From assembly GCA_947095535.1 (NCBI GenBank), contig OX352774.1, positions 239,221,825-239,285,824 of the forward strand: DNA of 64,000 nt, written 5' to 3'. Positions within the stretch are counted from its first letter, which is position 1, and every line of letters starts with the position of its first letter. Positions 57,548 to 64,000 of the stretch are shown one piece after another. This stretch comes from Poecilobothrus nobilitatus. Its lineage: Eukaryota > Arthropoda > Insecta > Diptera > Dolichopodidae. Under the pieces are notes generated by a model that was not told where the DNA came from, did not search any database, and saw only the letters and a list, made by a program, of their open reading frames with translations. Made by a program: the position numbers and the translations under genes.

Positions 57548-60500
57548 AAAATCTAAACACGTATAATGTTTCTCGTTTATTTTGATGAAGAGGTGAGTTT
57601 TTCTAATAAATGTACTTTAAAATGTTTGATTATCAAATAATTTCAGAATATCAGAGTCTATGAGAGGTTTTTACATGTCCTTATGTTCAATGAAAAGCCC
57701 AAGAGAATTAAATTATTCTTTTTTAATACATAAATACTAATAAAAACTTTCAATAAATTCTGTCCATAGGACAATGTATAGCAATGTTTTTCTCATATTA
57801 ATTTTATTAATTTAACATTTCCCTAAATTCAAAGAAGAATACAATTTTTAAATTAATTTCCCACCAAAATTTCACTAGAAAAAGAGTTTTTTTCGAGTTT
57901 CCACTATTATTTCTATTAGAAATTTGAAAATAAAACAAAACTGGTGTTAAAATTACATTGTTTTAATTTTTTTTTAACTCCATTTTACTTAGTTTTTTGT
58001 TTTGGGGTCCTATCGCAAATTTAGATTAATTTTTTATTATCTTAAAGCACAAAACTTAATAAAAAAATATTAATAAATACCAAAAAAAAAAAATAAAATA
58101 AAGCTAATGGTAATGGTTTTAAATAATGTTTTTCATCCTTAAAAATTTTTTATTTATATCTCTAAAGTAACCATTGTAAAGATTTTCCTTTAATTAAATG
58201 GAAAATCCATTAATTAATACAATTGTGTACGTATGTTATGCTAAAACGTGCCCTAGTTAGATCGTCATTTATTTTTTTTTAGATAATATGAAAACCAAAT
58301 AATTTTTTGTTAAGCAATCATTTTAAAATTACTTTACATAAATTGATACGTCATTTTATTTACAACCATTATGATCTTTTTATAACAGTGAGATCGTTGA
58401 GGGTGATAATATTAAAACGATTGATTTTTTAAATAAACCATGAAACTATTATTCATATATGGGTTTATAAATAATAACAACTCAATCAAATTTTATTTTT
58501 GCCTAACCATTTTTAAGCTCTTACTCTGATATAAATAAAATTTTAATACGATTAAGTAATACGTCTGGTTCTAATAAGTAAGAATCACATGAAACAGTTA
58601 ATACCAATACCATATGACAATAAATTAGATAAGTTTTGTGTGGAATAAATTTAGATCAAAAGGCTATTCAATTATTTGAAAAGGAAGGTAGCTATAGTTT
58701 TCTACACAACTGCATATGTAACTTTATGCACATAGTATTAATATGCTTCTGCCAAAATCTAACGCTTTATAAAATTATACGAAATTAAAAAAAAAAAAAA
58801 ATTTAAACGAAGAAATATTAAATTTGTTAAGTTGTTTTAGATTAAACATAACTAAATAAAATTACTAGTAACATAATATTGATATTGAATATTTATTTTT
58901 TAAGGTAACCCCCAAAACATTTTTGGAACGTACATCAATAACTCTTTAAAATTTCTGAATAAATTTCGTTGAACGCTTTAATTTAGCCGTCTTTTTATAA
59001 ATTTTTCGTAGACCATAAGTCAAATCAATCATTTTATTTCGAACTTATCAGCTTAAAAAGTAATGTATGTAATAATATACCTAACAGGTTTAAATCGAAC
59101 TCTACTCATCTTTGTTGAATGATAATTATTATTTTTAGATTTCAATACCATCTTATTTTATAAAACTAATCAAAAACTAAATCCTAATTCATCTAAAACC
59201 TTTGATAACTTAATACCATTGTCCTGTCAATATAAAATGTTAGATCACAATTTCATTTAAAATATCGAATATAAATGAGATTTTTTTTTTCTCTTCCATT
59301 TTAAATTAACGTGTACAGTAAAATAAATATTTTGAAAAAAACATGAAAATGTTTTTATCAGAAAAAAGATGGACATGACCTAAATGTAAAAAGTTCAGTA
59401 AAAAAAAAAAAAAAAAAACGCAACCTTTTTCCCAAAAAACAAAATAAAAATTAAAAAATTGCATTGCATTTAGAAGACAACAAAAAAAAAAAAAAGAGCA
59501 ATGTTTTATAAACGAACTTTTAATCATTTTTTAAAATCCCATTTTTTTTTCTATTCATTTTCGTTATCCTTGTTCATTTTATTTTTTATTTTTACTTTTT
59601 TTTTTCTATCGATGATGCGCTCCACTCGTGAACAACAGATTTTCGGTTCATTCAATCATTGTATTTTTCGGTCAATCCTTCGTTACACATTCATTTAAAA
59701 AAAAAAAAAAATCATTTCTGTTTGTACTTTCGTTCAATTTACAGGAAACAAAATGAAAATGAAATTAAAACAATACAAAAACAAAAAAAAAACAATAAAC
59801 GAAACAGTTATCTATAAAAATAGACAAAAGACGGGGGAAAGATGCAGAAAGAAAAATCAGTATTTAGTTAGTTTTTACATCATGAATTCCATCACCCAGA
59901 CATGAATTCTAATAACAACAACTTTTGTAATGGATACAAAATATAAAATGAACCAAAAACGGTAAAAAACAAAATAAGAGAATATTGTTGAGGATGAATC
60001 GACCGTGGGAAAAAATGTATAATATTATTATATTGCAAAAAAAAAAAAAAATGTTCCACCAATTGTTTTTCGTTTCAAAAGAGCTGAAAAAGATGGAAAA
60101 ATTAATGAAAAAGAAAAATGAAATGAATGAAATGAAAAGACAAGACAAGCTTGGTTTTCTATAATACTTCTTTTGACTTGTTTCGTTTCATATTATATAC
60201 AATCTATTTTAGTTTTTTTTTTCCTTTATTTTCATGCCTTTTTAATTACATTTTCTTTTTTGCACTTTTTACAAAAAATTTTGATTAATGGTTGCAAAAA
60301 AAATGCAATTTTCCGATTTTCTTTTCGCCATTCAGTATTTACAACAGGTTATATTACCACCTACAAAAATATAAGCACAGTAAAAGCACTATTGTAAATT
60401 AAATAGTGGGATAAAATGAAACACAAGTTTGTGTAACTATATTTGGTATTCAAAAAAAGTACCTATAGTGTTATCTATAATATTATGATTTATAGATGTG

Positions 60501-61052
60501 AATATATTAAAAAGGTTATTATTTACAAAGCCTTTGTTTTTTTTTTTTTTTTTGTAGATACTCTTGTACATAAATTACACTCTAACAGTATTTGACATTT
60601 TTAAAATTAGAATCTGATGAATACAATAACCAACAATGTACAAAAAATAAAGAAAAAAGAAAATTAAGTACATAATACCTGTCAATTTGTTTACTGTTTT
60701 ATTTTTTCTTCTTTTTTTTCATTTCATTTAGATGGGTTTTGCTTTATAAGTAAACTTTTATTTAAGATAAGTGTACTTTAAATTATTATCAACGCTGCTA
60801 AAAATTACGTTGTTTTTTAATTTGTACAGAAAATAGGAAGATTTGTTTTGACAGCTTAGAAATATTATGTGTTAGTCATATAAGTTTTCAATTTTTTTTT
60901 TTCCAAAGGAAGATCCTATCTTTCAAAGGCATCAAGAATACCACATTTGGTAATGTCAGATTCGTACTGACTAAACTCACCTTCTCCTTTAGTCAATATA
61001 TTGAGATGTCATCCTTAACTGCTAACTGCAGTTAGCACCGTATATAAGTAGG
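57548..61052. other. AT-rich stretch without genes
   Basis: This is AT-rich sequence with many homopolymers, especially 59280-60120. Frames at 59306, 59501, 59909 and 60173 are dominated by Phe/Leu/Ile/Lys and change strand within the same tracts. No gene or repeat boundary was recognised. Confidence 0.6.
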
Positions 61053-61755
61053 TGATCAGAAATAATGCCCCAAAAAAAAATGCCGAATAGACTTTACTCC
61101 CGTTTTGTTGCGGAATTAAAGGCGAAATAACGAATTTTGAGAATTTGACCTTAATACCGTTTTGAAAATGAAATAAAGTCTAATGCTGATTCGTTTTCTT
61201 TTTCAGTCTAATGCGGAGAGGTTTTATAAACGGTAAATTTTTTAGTTGGTTAAAAAATCAGAGTTTCCCTTTTTCCAGCGTATTTATATATGTATATGCG
61301 GGATTCTAAATTAGAAGGAATGTTAGAGTGAGTTATAAAATTAAGATTGTCATTTTTTCCAGAATATTTACGTATTACGCAGGATTTTGAATGAGGATTT
61401 TAGAATAGAAATCATATTTAGAGTATTGCCTTTTTCCCGAATATTTGAGAATTACGAATTAGGAGCAATGTTAATGTTGAATTCAAAATCAATGTTATCA
61501 GCTTTCTCCAAAATATTTATATATAAGTATGTAGGTATATGCGAGATTACGATTTAGGAGGGTTTTTACAGTGCAATTTATATATCTGCATATTCTGGAA
61601 AAAGCGTATAAACCTAATTTTGTAAGCAACTTCTAAAAGCTTTTTTAATTCATCTTATATATATAAATATTTTGTAAAAAATGGAATAACCTAATTTTAA
61701 ATCTATCTCTAGATTTCTCCTAATTCAGTAATTTCACTTATATATTATGTGTACC

Positions 61756-61787
<32 letters not shown>

Positions 61788-62217
61788 TTCTAAACAAAAG
61801 GAGTCACCTAATTTTGAATCCACCTATAGTTCCTCCTAATTCAGAATCTCACTTACACATATATCTATGTATATATATTTTGAGAAAAGCGTATAACTCT
61901 GATTTCGTATCTAAAATCCCTGTTAATTATTTTTTAAATATGTATATAAATATATATCTACTTCGACCGAAGTCCCTCATATACCAGTGATGTCAATATT
62001 AAAAGAAAAAATATTGACATTACTTACATCACGCTATTGACATCAAAATATTTCGAAAACAGAAATCAGGTCGCCTCTAAAACTTAATTCCTTTTTAAAA
62101 TGGTAATAAGTTCGAATTTTCAAAATTCGCAATTTTTGCTTTAATTCCACATCGAAGCGAAAATAAAGCCGATTCGGCATTATTTCTTGGGCCTTTATAT
62201 CTGATTATCTATGAGTA
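61053..62217. mobile_element. Foldback element of family D with ~150-bp inverted ends
   Basis: The left end (GATCAGAAATAATGCCCC, AATGCCGAATAGACTTTACT, GGAATTAAAGGCG, AACGAATTTTGAGAATTTG) is matched by the reverse complement of the right end (AATCAGATATAAAGGCCC, AATGCCGAATCGGCTTTATT, GGAATTAAAGC, GCGAATTTTGAAAATTCG) over about 150 bp. Inside, units of about 110 bp (TTTTCCAGAATATTTA...GCAGGATTTTGAATG) run forward in the left half and inverted in the right half, so the whole 1.16 kb can fold back. A (TA)n run lies at 61756-61784. It is non-coding and related to the MITE at 49397. Confidence 0.75.
61756..61784. repeat. (TA)n microsatellite
   Basis: An uninterrupted alternating A/T run of about 29 bases inside the foldback element. 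Confidence 0.95.
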
Positions 62218-64000
62218 GGATAAGAAAAGGTGAATTGCGAAAACCTTGAATTAGAAAATGAGACTGTGCAACGAATCCGCTTATTATTATTTTACTATCA
62301 CTGACGATAGTCATCAACAGTTACAATATGTAGTGGTAGTATATAATGGATTCCTGCATGAACTAAAAGACAACTCTAGTGTCAGTGCAGCAGCTATTAT
62401 TATCAGTATGTAAAAGTAGATACTTTAAAATTTCCTTAAATTTTTTTAAAGATGCAATAAAGAACTTAAAATAATTATGCATTTAAATTTGATAGTTCAT
62501 TTTCATCGTTTTTTTTTTTTTTAATTTTATTAAATTCTTTCTTTTATATTGAAAATTTTATTGGTGCATTTAAATTATAATTTATCATTTAATTTAAATT
62601 TTTTTTTTATTAAAGTATTTTTTATTTAATTATTTTCATTTCATTTGCTAGTAGATTTTCTTTGTTTTGTTTTTGTAGCTCTGTTTGATTTTTTTTTTTA
62701 ATTATCCTGCCCATTATATAATTGGATTTAGGTTAAAAATCAGTTCATTAGCTTGAGGTAACTTGGTTACCCCAATCATTTTAATTAAATTTTAACCCTA
62801 ATGGAGAAAACTTACAGCCAATTTAAAACGTAAAACTGAAAGGATAAATTATTATATTATTATGCATATAACCCTAACCTTCGAAAAAATTACATAATTG
62901 AAGGGGTGGTAAATTTTAAAATGAAATTTGAAAGGATGACAAAAAATTTAAAAGTTATGATTAAGTTACAAATAATATGTCAAAATGGTTAGGGTGTTTA
63001 ATTTTTTTTTATTTTGGAAGATTATAACTTTTTTTTTTTTTTAAACAATTAAATAAAACAAAAATAAACAACTAATGGCCGTGAGGGGGATGCGTTTTTA
63101 ATTGTTTTCTACTTAAAATTTAACTCAATTGAAAATATATAATATATAAGTATATTGGTACTACGTATTTTGTATTTTAATTTATTAAAATACAAACTTT
63201 TTACAGATTCATTCATGAATATTTTTATTTACCACTCCATGGAATGTTATTTTATTTATTTTAATAGTTATATTTATACATACATATATTCTTTTTTTAC
63301 TTATTGTCATCTCCATTATTTGGTTTTCTTCCTTCTATTTTTATGGAAAAAATTTGAAATTAAAGTTAGTGTAGTGTTTTTTTTTTTTTTGTTTAAACTT
63401 AATCGGATTTAAACAAGCAAATCCAAGAGTAATTCTTAACCTCTGTACTAAAGCTCAATTAATTAAAAAAAAATGTTCGTATTCCCATAAAAACCTTTTT
63501 AGTTATCGTTCATCATTTCAATTTTTTATGTTGGAATGACATAATTTTAGATAACGTATACCTAGGTACAAAATTTCAATTATCCTTTTAATATCCTTTC
63601 AATATTTTTTTCATTTTAATTTGGCATTTCATAAGCAGGAATATATTTGACATAAACATTATTTGAGTAAATGACACTAGGATATAAGGATTCTGGTACC
63701 TACGTAGTTATTTTTGTTTTTGCATTTCACTAATGATATAAAACCATAATGGTATTTTTTTTCTCATTATACTGATGAAGAACATATTATGGTCTTGTAT
63801 GTATTGTAATTTACAACAGCCATAAACCTATAAGGTTTTTTTTTTACTGGGAAAAGTTAAAAAAAAAAATTAAATAAATAAGGGGTCTGAAAACCTCAAA
63901 AAAAAAAAACTGAAAACATACGAAAGTTTATATAATTTAAAAAAAAAAAGAGAATTTGTGCTAATTAAAAGAATGAAAGAACGAAACATTTAAGTTTTAA
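62218..64000. other. AT-rich stretch without genes
   Basis: This is AT-rich sequence up to the window end. The frame at 63155-63412 has biased composition (Phe, Tyr, Ile, Leu) and no motif. Nothing else was recognised. Confidence 0.6.

Noticed and set aside
59280..60400. Cluster of short frames on both strands, some with hydrophobic stretches like signal or membrane segments
   Set aside because: The hydrophobicity comes from T-rich tracts (Phe/Leu). The frames alternate strands over the same low-complexity DNA and lack any family motif.

Overview
The window is strongly AT-rich eukaryotic DNA, full of long A and T runs and lacking any open reading frame that looks like a conserved protein. 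The longest stop-free stretches (about 125 codons or less) are low-complexity Phe/Lys/Asn/Ile translations of A/T tracts or sit inside repeats. I support no host protein-coding gene, rRNA or functional tRNA. The likeliest setting is intergenic DNA or a very long intron of an insect. The most informative clue is a set of elements built like the DINE-1/INE-1 (Helentron-associated, HINE) repeats of flies: a TATACCC hairpin at the 5' end, then GAGTCGA..GCCATG-like text, a (GTCC)n microsatellite, and a T-rich insertion site. This makes a dipteran my best guess, with moderate confidence.

Layout. 1-5.1 kb: AT-rich DNA with one SINE (2031-2170), a 17-bp minisatellite and a 64-nt hairpin. 5.1-7.3 kb: a decayed foldback element carrying a short HINE and a SINE, then a family C HINE. 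8.35-11.24 kb: one family A HINE inserted inside another of opposite orientation. 11.3-20.3 kb: AT-rich DNA with a truncated SINE, a 392-bp SINE with a perfect target duplication (14262-14653) and an old family C HINE. 20.4-34 kb: two inverted-repeat elements (20.4-20.95, 26.55-27.29), a head-to-head pair of family C HINEs (29.57-30.83) and long featureless AT-rich stretches. 34.1-42.7 kb: the most repeat-dense part, with a family B HINE, a 15-bp minisatellite, two SINEs, two nearly intact family A HINEs head to head, and another family B HINE. 42.7-57.5 kb: several family C HINEs, two adjacent MITE-like elements (49.4-50.26), a SINE with a 12-bp duplication (50.8-51.0), a fragment of a LINE reverse-transcriptase C-terminus (53.1) and a family B HINE with an expanded internal array (56.3-57.5). 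57.5-64 kb: AT-rich DNA with one 1.16-kb foldback element (61.05-62.22).

How the parts relate. All recognisable elements are non-autonomous: I see no transposase, Rep/helicase or complete reverse transcriptase, so they depended on enzymes encoded elsewhere. The three HINE families are mosaics. A and B share ends but not cores, while A and C share a core but not ends. Family B carries ~142-bp tandem monomers and a 307-bp higher-order unit whose number differs between copies. Coordinates of old repeats are by-eye estimates; all family names A, B, C and D are mine.
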